A DNA stretch of 64,000 nucleotides from Prorocentrum cordatum (taxonomy: Eukaryota > Sar > Dinophyceae > Prorocentrales > Prorocentraceae), in contig CAUYUJ010015704.1 in NCBI GenBank assembly GCA_963575745.1, forward strand, positions 79,001 to 143,000, read 5' to 3'. A program made the position numbers and the translations under genes. The notes under the pieces are model-generated. The model was not told the DNA's origin, ran no database searches, and saw nothing but the letters and a program-made list of their open reading frames with translations. Shown one piece after another: positions 20,052 through 29,743 of this stretch; the stretch's first letter is position 1; every line of letters starts with the position of its first letter.

Positions 20052-20621
20052 CTATACGGCCACAGGGAGGGCCCCCTTCGCGGCCAGCGGCGCCCCCGCC
20101 GCCCGCCGCACGCCACGGCGCGACGCTGGTGCTGACGATGTGCGCCGGGACCTCCCATTGGGGATGTCCAGCGACACAATCGCCCGCCACGGCCCCACGT
20201 CTCGCAGGAGGAGGAGGAGGAGGAGGAGGAGGAGGAGGAGGAGGAGGAGTGAGGAGTGAGGAGAGAGGAGTGAGGAGTGAGGAGGAGGAGGAGGAGGAGG
20301 AGAAGGAGGAGGAGGAGGAGGAGGAGTAAGGAGTAAAGAGGAAGGAGTGAGGAGGAGGAGGAGGAGGAGGAGGAGGAGGAGGGCGGTGGGAGGAGGGTGA
20401 GGACCGCCGCGAAGGTGGCCCCACGGGCCCCATCTTCTGTGACCCCCCGAATCGAGGTCGTCGTTCTGGTAGTGCAGCCTTGGGCGATCCAGAGCCACAA
20501 GGTAAAGCGCATCCCCTTTGGATGGAGTATGCGGCCCGTGCTTCGCAGATGCAACACTTGGTTGGCCGAGCGGCGACTCTCGACAGCGCACTCCGTTCAG
20601 CACGCCAGTCATGTCATGCAA
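20052..20621 (-). CDS. Candidate two-exon gene split by a (TCC)n tract, minus strand
   Basis: On the minus strand an exon-like segment (20621 to about 20410) reads SVASAKHGPHTPSKGDALYL, then VALDRPRLHYQNDDLDSGGH, with good codon bias. A pure TCC/CCT tract (20390-20210) follows, ending CTCCTGCGAG. After that comes RDVGPWRAIVSLDIPNGR in the same phase, to a stop at 20052. I interpret the TCC tract as an expanded intron polypyrimidine tract, although the phase stays open across it. The ATG at 20621 is simply the first in frame. No domain is recognised. Strand and splice sites need transcript evidence. Confidence 0.35.
   Translation of the reverse strand: MHDMTGVLNGVRCRESPLGQPSVASAKHGPHTPSKGDALYLVALDRPRLHYQNDDLDSGGHRRWGPWGHLRGGPHPPPTALLLLLLLLLLLTPSSLLLTPPPPPPPSPPPPPPPHSSLLSPHSSLLLLLLLLLLLLLLLRDVGPWRAIVSLDIPNGRSRRTSSAPASRRGVRRAAGAPLAAKGALPVAV
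20207..20392 (+). repeat. (GGA)n / (TCC)n microsatellite
   Basis: GGA repeats with GAGT interruptions. Read on the minus strand this is a pyrimidine tract upstream of the second exon candidate. Confidence 0.9.
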
Positions 20622-20865
20622 GCTGGGCTCTGGAGCGAACTAAGTCGGATCGCGCAGCTGGCAGTTTTATGCATACTCACTCGGGGGCATCGATCTGAGA
20701 GAGGTCGGCACTGTGTCATGCACGGCAGGGAGGGCAGGGGACACGTTCTTGTTTCAGAAGTTTTCGGCGGCGTCACGCGGGGACCGCGTGTGGCACGAAG
20801 CAGTGCAAGGCTCAGCATGCTGGTGTTGGTACCGTGAACAATCCACAGCGCTTTGCGGCCCAGCG

Positions 20866-21024
20866 TCAAGTCGGGCTCGTCCCTCTACAGGAGGAATACT
20901 CAAGGATAGTCAGACAATAGACTGGGGACGATCTTCCTAATATTTCTGATCAGTTTGGGGTATGTTGTGACAATGCTTTATTAGTCGTCCAAAATCCGCC
21001 TGTAGGGGGACATGCCCGACCTGA
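20866..21024 (+). mobile_element. TTAAGTCGGGC-family TIR element, 159 bp, perfect 8-bp TSD
   Basis: Termini TCAAGTCGGGCTCGTCCCTC and ACATGCCCGACCTGA are inverted; the subterminal CTCTACAGGAGG and CCGCCTGTAGGGGG are also inverted. The internal TGGGGACGATCTT is conserved. Flanking GCCCAGCG at 20858-20865 and 21025-21032 is an exact 8-bp duplication. Confidence 0.9.
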
Positions 21025-21029
21025 GCCCA

Positions 21030-21815
21030 GCGTCCTCGAGGGAACCAGCCTCGCCCCGCACGCCCCGCGTAGCGGGGCGCCGTCGGACTTCGACACCTAC
21101 TGCGGCCCGTTTCTGGCGAGCTTCGAGAGGGCGTACGGGTCCGCGGCGGCGGATCACCGTGTGGTCCGCCTGGGCGGTCGGGGAGGAGGAGGAGGAGGAG
21201 GAGGAGGAGGAGGAGGAGGGGGAGGAGGAGGGAGGCCGCGTCCGACAAACCCTCGGGCCATTCAGCAACGAGCGGCGAGGGTGAGGAGGGGGAGGAGTCC
21301 GAGGAGAGGAGCAGCCAGAGAGAGCCTGCTACACGTCATGGCAGCAGTGGCAGAGGCGTGGGGACGTGGGCCGTGGTGCTGATGGGGAGGGGGGGCGGCG
21401 GGGACGGGGCCGACGAGGCGGAGGAGGAGGGAGGGAGGAGCGCGCACAGGACGCATCCACGATCCTGCCATGCGCCCTGCCGCCCCGCGTCCCCGCACAT
21501 CGGCGGCGAGCCCAGGGGGAAGGCGAGAAGGGGCGGGGCCTTCCAAGAAGGCTCTGAATTTCTCAGGCGATCGCAAACATGGATCAAGGGGGCGTGGATC
21601 AGCGACGGGCCCCGCTTCCACGTGAAATCACGGATTTCCGCCGCCCAGCGAGGCGGCACCATTCGGGGAGCGCGCCAAATCTATGGATCGCTAATCCATG
21701 TTTGCGCGCCCCCGAATTTCTTCGACCATCTGAGAAGTTCTCTGAGCCTTGCCCAGAGACACAGGAAACCTCTCAGATGGCGCGAGGGCGTATGAGAAGC
21801 CTCGCTGCCTTCTGA
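21030..21815 (+). CDS. Unidentified gene with a Gly tract, interrupted by a TIR element
   Basis: Just after the TIR element, the plus frame reads GAPSDFDTYCGPFLASFERA YGSAAADHRVVRLGG in two runs, with strong codon bias. It then runs through the (GGA)n tract as poly-Gly and stays open to a TGA at 21380-21382. An adjacent frame from 21358 continues to EPRGKARRGGAFQEGSEF, where a 149-bp TIR element (21565-21713) is inserted. The matching frame on the far side continues LRPSEKFSEPCPETQETSQM to a TGA near 21815. The shift from the first to the second frame near 21360 suggests an intron or an indel. No domain is recognised. Confidence 0.4.
21181..21232 (+). repeat. (GGA)n microsatellite
   Basis: About 17 GGA units in frame with the upstream coding-like segment, encoding Gly if translated. 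Confidence 0.9.
21565..21713. mobile_element. TIR element of a second type, 149 bp, 8-bp TSD, inside an ORF
   Basis: CGCAAACATGGATCA (21572-21586) and TAATCCATGTTTGCG (21692-21706) are inverted. GAATTTCT at 21556-21563 and again at 21714-21721 flanks the insert. The reading frame before it and the one after it differ by exactly the offset the insertion would cause. Confidence 0.75.
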
Positions 21816-21950
21816 GCAGGCCTCCTCCCTTTCGCTTCCCCCATCGCTGGCCGCGGATCGTCCGAGGGTAATTATCCCTTGCGCGCCGAGTCCAGAGCTG
21901 CCTGGTGTCGCAGGCTGCGCATGCCTGGGAATGGCTTGTCCCCTCGCCCT

Positions 21951-22410
21951 CCTTGGCGTCGCTCGGACGTGTGCATTCTTCCTTCGGCGAGGACCATCGA
22001 GGAGCATCCTTGATCGTTTGGCGAAAAACCACGCACGAAACCGAAAACAGCACAGGAAATGGACGTCCGAGCGATGGCGAGCTTCCCTCCCCTCCCCTCC
22101 GGCCCGCTCGCCGACCTCCGCGTCTCGCCCTCTGTGCCGAGGTCGTCTTCACGACGCGCGTGGAGCGGAGCTATGCCCCTGGAAGCCTCGCGGCCCGCTC
22201 CCGCAGAGGCGCCCCCGGGGCAGCGAGGGGGCGCGCTGGCAGCGCGACCGCCTCATCTTGGTATTCGTCTTGGCATCGCTCGGACGTGTGCATTTTTCCT
22301 TCGGCGAGGACCGTCGAGGAGCATCCTTGATCATTTGGCGAAGAAACCACGCACGAAACCGAACAAAGCACAGAGAATGGACGTACGTACGAGCGATGGC
22401 GAGTTTCAAG
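21951..22410 (+). repeat. Direct duplication of about 140 bp
   Basis: GCTCGGACGTGTGCATTCTT through GGACGTCCGAGCGATGGCGA (21960-22081) recurs at about 22277-22401 with few changes. The two copies are about 317 bases apart, separated by GC-rich sequence. Confidence 0.8.
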
Positions 22411-22417
22411 GGAGGAA

Positions 22418-22545
22418 AGACCACCCCGACCGGACAATTGGCGTTTACTAAACGGCCTTGGGCGTTTGCTAAACAGCCTTGCCCTGTTTGGTTCCTTCTT
22501 TGGGCGCGTTTGCCAAACGGCTTCGCGTGTCGGGGTGGTTCTTAT
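22418..22545. mobile_element. Possible small TIR element, 128 bp
   Basis: AAGACCACCCCGAC at the left and GTCGGGGTGGTTCTT at the right are inverted. Inside are repeats of GGCGTTTACTAAACGGCCTT and relatives. No clear target duplication. The call is weak. Confidence 0.35.
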
Positions 22546-22874
22546 CGGGGTGGATTTGTTGCCCTCTATCCACGATGGAAAGGTATCCTGAGGGAAAGGG
22601 GTGCTACTGTTGTCTGTGTGCGTATACCCATCCAGGTCGTTCTCCCAGGCCCTGGGGCCGTCAGAGAGCGCCTCCGAGTGAGAATACGCTGCCTGGAGAG
22701 CCGCGGGGGTCCCAAATTTGTGTCTCTCGGTGGAAACTGTTCCACGGCAGTGCTTGGTTGGAGGGCTCCCGAAGGTCTGCGGCGCTCGCGACAGAGCGCT
22801 CGAAGTCTGCCCAACATGCGTGTTCCCCGGACCCTCTGCTAATCAGCTCTGCCTCGCGCTTCCTTTGTCTTTCT

Positions 22875-22985
22875 CTCTCGAACGAAGGATTGCAAGGATT
22901 GCAAAAAAACCAAGGATCGCAACAAAAACCAAGGATTGCAAAAAAAACAAGGATTGCAATCCTTCAATCCTTCGTTTCTCTATCT
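22875..22985. repeat. AAGGATTGC repeats ending in an inverted copy
   Basis: CGAAGGATTGCAAGGATTGC is followed by three to four copies of AAGGATTGCAAAAAAACC and variants, then the inverted GCAATCCTTCAATCCTTCG. The whole could fold as a hairpin. Confidence 0.7.
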
Positions 22986-23189
22986 TTTTGTATGTATCGG
23001 TCGGAGGTGTTCGGCGGTGAGTCCGAAGTGAAACGTGAGGTGTCCCAATCAGGAACTCGTGTCGTTTCCTGCTTGGCGTGCGCGCGGGCGAGGCAGGGCT
23101 GCGCGAGGTCCCGGGCTTCATCGGGACAACGTCTGACTTTACAACGAGTCGCCGGATATCCGAGCCGTCGCCCCTGGCTGTTCCGCCCG

Positions 23190-23385
23190 TCGTCCCGGTG
23201 GTTGTCCCGATGGTTGGTTTGATGATTGCCTCGATGGTTGCCTCGATGGTTGCCACGATGGTTGTCCCGATGGTCGTCCCGATGGTTGTCCTGAAGGTTG
23301 TCCCGATGTTGTCCCGTGGTTGTTGCGCAGTCGTCCCGCTGTTGTCCCGTGGCTGTCCCGATGGCTGTCCCCCCCCCTCCCCAGG
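23190..23385 (+). repeat. GTTGTCCCGATG minisatellite
   Basis: About 16 units of 12 (some 9-10) bases, such as GGTTGTCCCGAT. The same family forms the blocks at 45960-46305 and 47286-47870. GA-rich sequence follows to about 23525. Confidence 0.85.
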
Positions 23386-23648
23386 TGCAGGGATGCGGAG
23401 GAGGCGGAGGGGAGGAGAGGGGATAGGGGCAGGAGTGTCAGGATGAGCAGGAGGGGCAGGAGCAGGATGGAGAAGAGCGAGAGGGAGGGAGAGGAGGGGC
23501 AGGACGGGAGGAATAGCGAGGGAGGGCATCCTTGTGTCTGAGGCCCACCCGCCGCGGGAGGGGGTCATGCGGGCCTGAGCGAGGCCAGGGAGCGCTTCTC
23601 CCCTTGGGCGCACTTCGAGGAGCTGGGCGGCAAATCTTTGTCCTAGTC

Positions 23649-23788
23649 TTAAGTCGGGCGTGTCCCTCTACAGGAGGAATGTCCAAAAATAGTCAACAAA
23701 TGGTCAGGGGACGATTTGTGTAGTATTTTTGACAATATTCAAACTTTGTCGTCCAAAACCCGCCTGTAGGAGGCCACGCCCTACATAA
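23649..23788 (+). mobile_element. TTAAGTCGGGC-family TIR element, 140 bp, decayed TSD
   Basis: It begins TTAAGTCGGGCGTGTCCCTC and ends CGCCTGTAGGAGGCCACGCC plus CTACATAA. The internal GGGGACGAT is present. Flanks TCCTAGTC (23641-23648) and TCCGAATC (23789-23796) match at six of eight positions, as in an aged duplication. Confidence 0.8.
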
Positions 23789-23829
23789 TCCGAATCAGGT
23801 TCCACCAATCCATCCTGATTCAGACTGCT

Positions 23830-23950
23830 CCTGTTGTATACAGATATGTCTTTACATGCTGTGCATATGTTAGCCAGCTACGTAGACCTGTGTGTGGTGC
23901 TGATACGTGTGTATATATACGTATACACACATGCTTGCAGCCTTCTGTTG
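23830..23950. repeat. TG/TA-rich island
   Basis: A short stretch of alternating TG/TA sequence including GTATATATACGTATACACAC. Confidence 0.6.
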
Positions 23951-24099
23951 ACCAATATGCGTGGCGCAATCTATGTGCAATTTGCCAATGCTCGCAGTGA
24001 GTTGTCAACGCCACAGCTCGCGCAATTTGGTTTGCAAAACCCATGCGGTGTCGATTGCGATGAGTGCTTGGCGTTGGCTGGTGCGTCTCTGCGGCCGCG

Positions 24100-24606
24100 C
24101 TAGCCCGCGGATGCCCCGCGCGCGCAGCGGCCAGCTAGTGCGGCGCGACCGACGCGGCCGCGGTGGCGCTGACCGCTGGACTTCCCAGCGGGCACTTCCG
24201 TGCGAGTCGATGAGTTGGGTGGGCCCGGTATCATGGCGACGCCAACAAAGGTAGGCACGATGATGAGAGTCGCGACGATGGTGACGATGGTGGCGGTGAC
24301 GATGGCAAAGCCCATAACGGCGCCGATGTTGATGACGATGTCTTCGGGTCGGATTGCATGCGCGTGAGGCCGGCGCGCGCAAGTGAACCTCGTGGTATTT
24401 TTTGACGCGGATCGTGCCCCCCAGCACGCGCGCAAGGGCGCTCGGATGATTTCGACATGCGGCGCGAGAGGCCTGCTTGGCAGAATTCGACGACACTGTT
24501 GATACACATATGGTGTTATGGGGAATTCGCAAGAGGGCGCGCGCATGTCTTTTTTTGTTGTAAAAAAATATGTTGTCAAACCCTGTGCTTTTATGTTGCC
24601 GGGCAA
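24100..24606 (-). CDS. Candidate membrane protein, minus strand
   Basis: A 168-codon minus frame. Its middle (about 24350-24235) encodes a strongly hydrophobic helix, GAVMGFAIVTATIVTIVATL, followed by IIVPTFVGVAMIPG. Third positions are mostly C or G and the opposite strand is repeat-like, so this helix looks truly coded. Flanking residues are Arg/Ala-rich and less convincing, so the exon may be only about 24365-24150. The start at 24606 is just the first ATG and lies in a duplicated AT-richer area. No family is recognised. Confidence 0.35.
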   Translation of the reverse strand: MPGNIKAQGLTTYFFTTKKDMRAPSCEFPITPYVYQQCRRILPSRPLAPHVEIIRAPLRACWGARSASKNTTRFTCARRPHAHAIRPEDIVINIGAVMGFAIVTATIVTIVATLIIVPTFVGVAMIPGPPNSSTRTEVPAGKSSGQRHRGRVGRAALAGRCARGASAG

Positions 24607-24830
24607 AAAACATCAAACAATCCTTGCGAAACCTCGGGTTGTTGAAACTTTCGGCATGCGCGCGCGGGTTCTTGCGACAGCACGCGCGCAGAGGCGTTCG
24701 GAAGATTTCGACACGCACGCGCGGGAGGCCCGTTGGGTAGCATTTTATGAACATGTTGAAAGATTCGATTTTCTGAAGAATCTGCAGGAGCGCGTTCGCA
24801 CGTGTTTGTTTCAAAACATCCGTGGCAACC
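24415..24830 (+). repeat. Direct duplication, offset about 265 bp
   Basis: CAGCACGCGCGCAAGGGCGC with TCGGATGATTTCGACATGC (from 24421) recurs as CAGCACGCGCGCAGAGGCGT with TCGGAAGATTTCGACACGC (from about 24678). The sequence after each copy is also related. Confidence 0.6.
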
Positions 24831-24844
24831 CCATCGGACATTTA

Positions 24845-25065
24845 CAATTTCGGCCTCTTGGGGCCCTCTTGGGTGTCCCTTCGGAGCCGTCCCGGGGCGT
24901 CTTGGCGGCCTATGAGGTCGTCTTGGGGGCATGTTGGGCCGTCTGAGGGCCGTCTTGGGTCATCTCGGAGCTGTCTTTGGTCGTCTCGGGGCTTCTTGGA
25001 CCGTCTCGGAGCTCTTGTGGGGAGCAGTTTCGCGGCCTTGGGAATCCTTCCGATGCCGTTTCGGG
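24845..25065 (+). repeat. CTTGGGGCCT minisatellite block
   Basis: Degenerate units such as GGCCTCTTGGGG, GCCGTCTTGGGT and GGTCGTCTCGGGG, about 10-13 bases. Confidence 0.65.
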
Positions 25066-25199
25066 GCTCTCTGGCGGCTCCGGGGACCAGGGTCCCCCAA
25101 ACCCGCCAGGCATTTTACGGATTTAGTGGAATCCATGTCACAATCTATGTTGTTCAGCCTATATTGTGCAATACACGTGGTGTCTTTTATGTGTTGCAA

Positions 25200-25645
25200 C
25201 GTATGTGATGCCATAGGTGTTGTTTCAGATATGTGGAACTACATATATATATATATATATGTGGTGCCACTCGTTTGGAGCAGTATATGTGGGCATCACT
25301 TTATATGTATGCTTGTATGTGTATGTATGTGTGTACGTGAATGTGTATGCATGGTGTTCTGCATATGTATATTCACACGTATATGTATATACATGTGTGT
25401 ACGTGTACGTTTGTGTACATGTATATGTGTGTAAGTGCATGTGTGTATGCGTATGTGCATGTGCGTGTATAAATATGTATATGTATATATATATATATAT
25501 AGATGCGTGTGTAGTGCACGCGATGCTGTGCAACCCATGTTGTGCAAACGTGGTGCACCATAGTTTGAGCAAAGTCGGTTCTACGCTTCAGGTTGTATGT
25601 TATATCATGTGTATCAGTTTATGGAATATGTGTATACATATAGGT
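25200..25645. repeat. TG/TA-rich low-complexity island
   Basis: Long alternating TG/TA sequence with pure (TA)n near 25245-25262 and 25480-25502. Cys/Tyr/Val-rich frames here are artefacts. Confidence 0.75.
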
Positions 25646-25689
25646 GGTGTAATATATGTTGTGCTATCTATGTTGTGCAATCGCTATGT

Positions 25690-26005
25690 GGCGGCGACGA
25701 AGCGGCAACGGGGCGGCGACGGGGCGGCGACGGCGACAACATAGCCGCCAGACCGGCAATCAGTCCCAGAAGACGGGCGGCGACGCGGCTGCGCCGGGGC
25801 GGCGACGGCGACAACACAGCCGCCAGACCGGCAAGCAGGCCCAGACGACGGGGGGCGACGCGGCGACGCGGTTGCGACGGGATGGCGACCGCGGCGACAG
25901 CCGCTGCACAAACACGCAGGCCGCAGACCCAGACGACTGACGGCGACGAGGCGGCGAGGGGGCGGCGACAGCGGCGACAGCCGCCGGACCAACACGCAGG
26001 CCCAG
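25690..26005 (+). repeat. GGCGGCGACGGCGACA minisatellite, about 72-84 bp
   Basis: Four degenerate units start near 25725, 25797, 25879 and 25955, each with GGCGGCGACGGCGACAACA (or a variant), AGCCGCCAGACCGGCA and a CAGGCCCAGACGAC-like end. Confidence 0.65.
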
Positions 26006-26393
26006 TCCTTTAGAAAGCAAGGAAGAACCTGCTTCTCCCGCTGACTGCCTAGGCTGCGCCATTCGCTGCCTGAGAGCAGTGGAGGAAGGCAGACCCATCG
26101 TCGCGCAGTGGGCTGCAGAGGAGCTGCCGCTACCACGCTCACTGCGAGAAGGACACGAAGCAGGCTGCGCCTCTGTCCTCTGGGCCATTGGGCGGGCCCG
26201 CCCTTTGGCTTCCGTATCCCGTGCCTCCTGGGCGCCCGCGGCCTGGCTGAGCCGATTGCCCGCCGCGATGTCCGACGAACGCTGTTGTATGAGGGTCGGG
26301 GGAACAGGGGGTGGCGGGCCCTCAGAATGTAGGTTTCGGAATCGCATGCCCGCCAGCGCGCCTTCGGCGCGAGGCACAACAGTCGGGCATTGA
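26006..26393 (+). CDS. Unidentified ORF just upstream of the RT relic
   Basis: A plus frame open to TGA at 26391-26393. It reads ADCLGCAIRCLRAVEEGRPI VAQWAAEEL in two runs and later ASWAPAAWLSRLPAAMSD. Residues are balanced and not repeat-derived. Its position before the RT relic suggests it could be an upstream part of that retroelement, but no domain is recognised and no start can be chosen. Confidence 0.25.
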
Positions 26394-26479
26394 AGCTTAG
26401 CTGTTTTGCTTCCTAGCGCGTTTCGGTCGCGATGTCGCTCACAGTGCGCAACATCTACCGTGGGCCTAACTGTTGACCC

Positions 26480-28400
26480 TTCGTTCAGGCCCTCACGGGA
26501 TCGCCGACAAAAAATAATGCCGAGGCCCGAGAAGCATTCAGAAACCTCGCTATTCGGTTGGCGAGGGAAAATGCGCGGCACGATTTCCAAGAATTGGGAT
26601 TTGCAGCTTCGTCTTCGGACCAGGATTCGGCCGCGCGGAAGGAACCGATCGCTAGTAAGACTCGTTGCTTGAAGCCTGGAAAACCCAACAACTTCCGGGC
26701 TATCCTAACAGCTGCAGGCAGCATCATCACCATGTTTCCGAAGGAGATGGCGGCCGAGCTGGCGCGACAGTGGGGCGGCGCGTTCACAGCTTGGGACGTC
26801 GACGAAGCGAGACTCACAGAGTGCTTCCGGAAGGGTGCAGCGACAGGTACAGTGACGCAGCTGCCCACGAACAGCCAGTTGTGGCGAATACGTCAACGAG
26901 ATGTCAAGATCGCGATGGCCAGCTCGCGAGATGGCAGCGGATACGCATCGCAACGTCTCTCTGGAAACGGGTGGGCGAGATGGCAGGAACAGCCCTGTTC
27001 GAAGCCGCTCAGACCCTCGCTGCGCCATCGGCCCCAAGAGACATCCAGACCGCGTATGCGGACGAGGACGGGAGCTCGGGGAATCACAGTTTCAATCTTG
27101 GGATTCTCTGCTGCATCCCGAGGAAAGCGAGCGGGCACGACCCTGAGTTTGGCGCGGCGCACGCTGCAGATGGGACGAGGCGTATATCGTCTGTCAACGC
27201 GTCAAGCAGGATCATATGGCAGGGGCATATCAGCACGGGTGGAAGTGCACGCTCAGCTCCTGGCCAGCCTATGGTTGCGAAGGTGGTTGGCCTTGAACGC
27301 GCAGCCATTATCATGGCCATAAGACAAGCCAGGGGCAGAATCGTCCTCCTGGATTTCGAGCTTGCTTTGCTAAGCGTGCCGCTTCGCTTCATGCAGCTGT
27401 GCTTGGACAGCCTGGGCGTGCTGATCGATGCCCTGAGGGTGCCGGATGCTTTCCACGACCGCGGACGTTGTTCGATCTCGGTCGTTGGGGGTCGGTGGCC
27501 AGGCCTCGATGCTCATTCAGGTATCACGCAAGGCTTTCCGCTGTCTCTCATCTTCGTCACTGCCATGGACCTGCTGCTCCGCATCCTGCCCCCGAGGATG
27601 GAGGGCGTAGTTGTTCGAGCTTTCGCCGACGACGCTGGGATTGTTTATCAAGATGCCCAGACACGGTTGCAAATCCTTCAGCAAACGCTGTATGAATGTG
27701 GCATGCTCTCAGGCATGAATGTCCACGTCCCGAAGACCGCAGGGACCCCGCTCTGGGAAGGGCCGCTGGAGGTACAGCCGCGTGCCCAGCCTTGCGCCAT
27801 CTGCCGCTGCGGCGAGCAGCGACGTATCCGGACTGCGCTACCGTGCCTGATACGGAGAACAGCAGTTGGGACACCGCGGGCCTGCCATCTCGGGAACGCG
27901 TGGAAGGGTGGTCATGGACCGCGATGGGCCTTCATTTTGCGATCTGAGCAGATCGTAGCCCCCGACGCACGCGCGCTTGACGTGGAAACTTGGGCGTTGA
28001 AGCGCGCGGCGCCAGGGCTCGAGAATGGAGCCAGTCCGAACGACCTCTTGGTGCATTGGGGACTACTGCGGCATGCCGCAGTCTTTTCAAGATGTGGCCC
28101 GCGCGTCGCACCACCTCCGGGTCGCGGACCAGGAGAATGCGGAGCATGGCGGCCTGCTGCTGCGCAAGCGCGCCCAGGAATTTGCAACACCAACGCTCGA
28201 TTCAGAGTACGCGCAAAGGAGCACGCAATGGTCAGCTTGGCTGAAGGCCGCCATCCCTGCAGCGCTGTCAAGATCACTCGACGAGCTCACCACCATGGGC
28301 GTGATTGCTGGCACTGTGGAAGAAGTGGCAAACAGATCGAACCGTCGTTTTCAGGCAGTCACACGAGAAAAGAGGAAAGCCCAACCGGAGGCGCGGGCCC
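26480..28400 (+). pseudogene. Second retroelement RT, multiply frameshifted relic
   Basis: Pieces of one RT protein lie in changing frames. The N-terminal region (26480-26940, frame 2) has FRNLAIRLARENARHDFQEL and ARQWGGAFTAWDVDEARL. Frame 1 (about 26940-27735) carries RRISSVNASSRII, motif A-like LDFELALLSV (about 27350), motif B GITQGFPLSLIF (about 27523-27558) and the catalytic box AFADD (27619-27633), then SGMNVHVPKT. Frame 3 (about 27780-27947) has SSWDTAGLPSRERVEGW; frame 1 returns to about 28085; frame 2 then holds DSEYAQRSTQWSAWLKAAIP. The order fits an RT palm, thumb and connector. It differs clearly from the LINE at 7796 and resembles, from memory, an abundant dinoflagellate RT lineage. 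Confidence 0.7.
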
Positions 28401-28960
28401 CGCATTTCCACATCCAGAAAATGCTGCACAAATGGCGGCGGCCACTTGGAGTCCCTCGTCAAATCGCGGATGCAGTCCAGACCGGCGCGCGCGGCGCGGG
28501 CTGGCTGCGGCGATGGGTACTTCGTAGGGTGGTGGCATTTGTGTTTCAGCACCGCCTGGAACATGTGGTGCACGCGCAGGAGATTCCAGCAGCGTGCTGG
28601 CGCAGGCAGCGTCTGTCTGTCGGCTTGGTTGTGGTGGCGGCGCTGAAGGTAAAAGAGAACATGATTCTAGACGCAGAGTCATTCGCCACATCCACCCGAA
28701 GGCGCTCCGCATTGATGCTGAATTCGTCCTTCCACACTGGCTGGGGTCCACGATGGCAGGCGCGACGACGACATGTTCGCCGAGGGGGCGTTGGGCGCCT
28801 ACGCGGCCCACCGCGCGACCAACTCCACCAAAGCGGCCAGGACACTGACGGCAGCGGTTGCTGGCAGGGCGCTGCAACATGCCCTGAGCGAGGCGGCGAC
28901 ATGGCACAGACCACCTGAGCGCCTTTTCGTCCGAGTTCGGGCGTGACGCACAAGAGCCTC
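28401..28960 (+). other. GC-rich tail of the RT relic region, no separate gene supported
   Basis: The frame from 28025 stays open to 28918 but its residues become Arg/Gly-rich and lose the conserved look after about 28400. It may be decayed 3' retroelement sequence. Confidence 0.35.
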
Positions 28961-28975
28961 ACTTTTCTCGTCTCC

Positions 28976-29180
28976 TCTCCTCCTCCTCCTCCTCCTCCTC
29001 CTCCTCCTCCTCCTCCTCCTCCTCCTCCTCCTCCTCCTCCTCCTCCTCCTCCTCCTCCTCCTCCTCCTCTTCTTCTCCTCCTCCTCCTCCTCCTCCTCCT
29101 CCTCCTCCTCCTCCTCCTCTCCTCCTCCTCGTCCTCCTCCTCCTCATCCTCATCCTCCTCCTCCTCTGCCCCCTTCTCTT
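28976..29180 (+). repeat. (CCT)n pyrimidine microsatellite
   Basis: About 60 CCT/TCC units with few interruptions, followed by a pyrimidine-rich tail and then exon-like sequence. Confidence 0.95.
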
Positions 29181-29194
29181 CGCAACGGCGCTGT

Positions 29195-29290
29195 TTATTG
29201 AGTCCCCGCCGCGGTGGGCCCAGGGCGTTCGACAAAGAACCAGCCCCTGCACAGCCCCAGGTGGAGTTTGTCGAACGTGCTGGCCTATCC
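29195..29290 (+). CDS. Exon candidate cut by a TIR element
   Basis: After the (CCT)n tract the plus frame reads GGPRAFDKEPAPAQPQVEFV ERAGLS in two runs, up to the 8-bp duplication that marks the TIR insertion at 29291. No family is recognised. If the element is younger than the gene, the exon originally continued at 29469. Confidence 0.3.
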
Positions 29291-29460
29291 TTCAGTTGGG
29301 CTTCTCCCTCTACAGGGGGGAGGAATATCCAAACATATGTTTAACCATAGTTTGGGGACGGTTCTTCGAGTATCTTTTAAAAAACATGTTTGATAATTTT
29401 CTGACAGCTTACAAGTTGTTCTGTCCAAAATCCGCCTGTAGGAGGACATGCCCGACCTAA
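29291..29460 (+). mobile_element. TTAAGTCGGGC-family TIR element, 170 bp, perfect 8-bp TSD
   Basis: Starts TTCAGTTGGGCTTCTCCCTC and ends GGAGGACATGCCCGACCTAA. The internal TGGGGACGGTTCTT corresponds to the family core. GCCTATCC at 29283-29290 and 29461-29468 is an exact duplication. Confidence 0.9.
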
Positions 29461-29476
29461 GCCTATCCTCGATTGG

Positions 29477-29743
29477 ATGTTCAACCATGTTGTCCTTTCT
29501 CCTTCTGACACCCCTCTCGGCGGTAAAAGGCCCTGCTTTGTTGGGAGAGCGTTCTCCCACGCACCAGTGACGCGAACGAGCTCCAAGCACGGAGTCCGTG
29601 ACAAGTGTTTGAACTCCTGTTGTCCACAAGAGGGCAGGATTAGTCCGCCTGGGGTGGTGCAAGTCGCCGTAGCAAGAGGCAGCTTGTTGCTACAAGAGCT
29701 GCGCACGGATCATGGTTTCTGTTTCGATCTTGATGTGTCTTGA
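29477..29743 (+). CDS. Weak 88-codon ORF after the TIR element
   Basis: Plus frame from an ATG at 29477 to TGA at 29741-29743, with PCFVGRAFSHAPVTRTSSKH and LLLQELRTDHGFCFDLDVS. The minus strand has an equally plausible frame, so the call is weak. No domain is recognised. Confidence 0.2.
   Translation: MFNHVVLSPSDTPLGGKRPCFVGRAFSHAPVTRTSSKHGVRDKCLNSCCPQEGRISPPGVVQVAVARGSLLLQELRTDHGFCFDLDVS

Noticed and set aside
25217-25744. Cys/Tyr/Val-rich ORF over the TG/TA island
   Set aside because: Residues follow from TGTATG repeats; there is no exon context.
28943-29344. Pro-, Leu-, Ser-, Glu- and Gly-run ORFs over (CCT)n and (GGA)n tracts throughout
   Set aside because: Trinucleotide repeats give single-residue runs in each frame; only the non-repeat exon-like pieces next to them are annotated.
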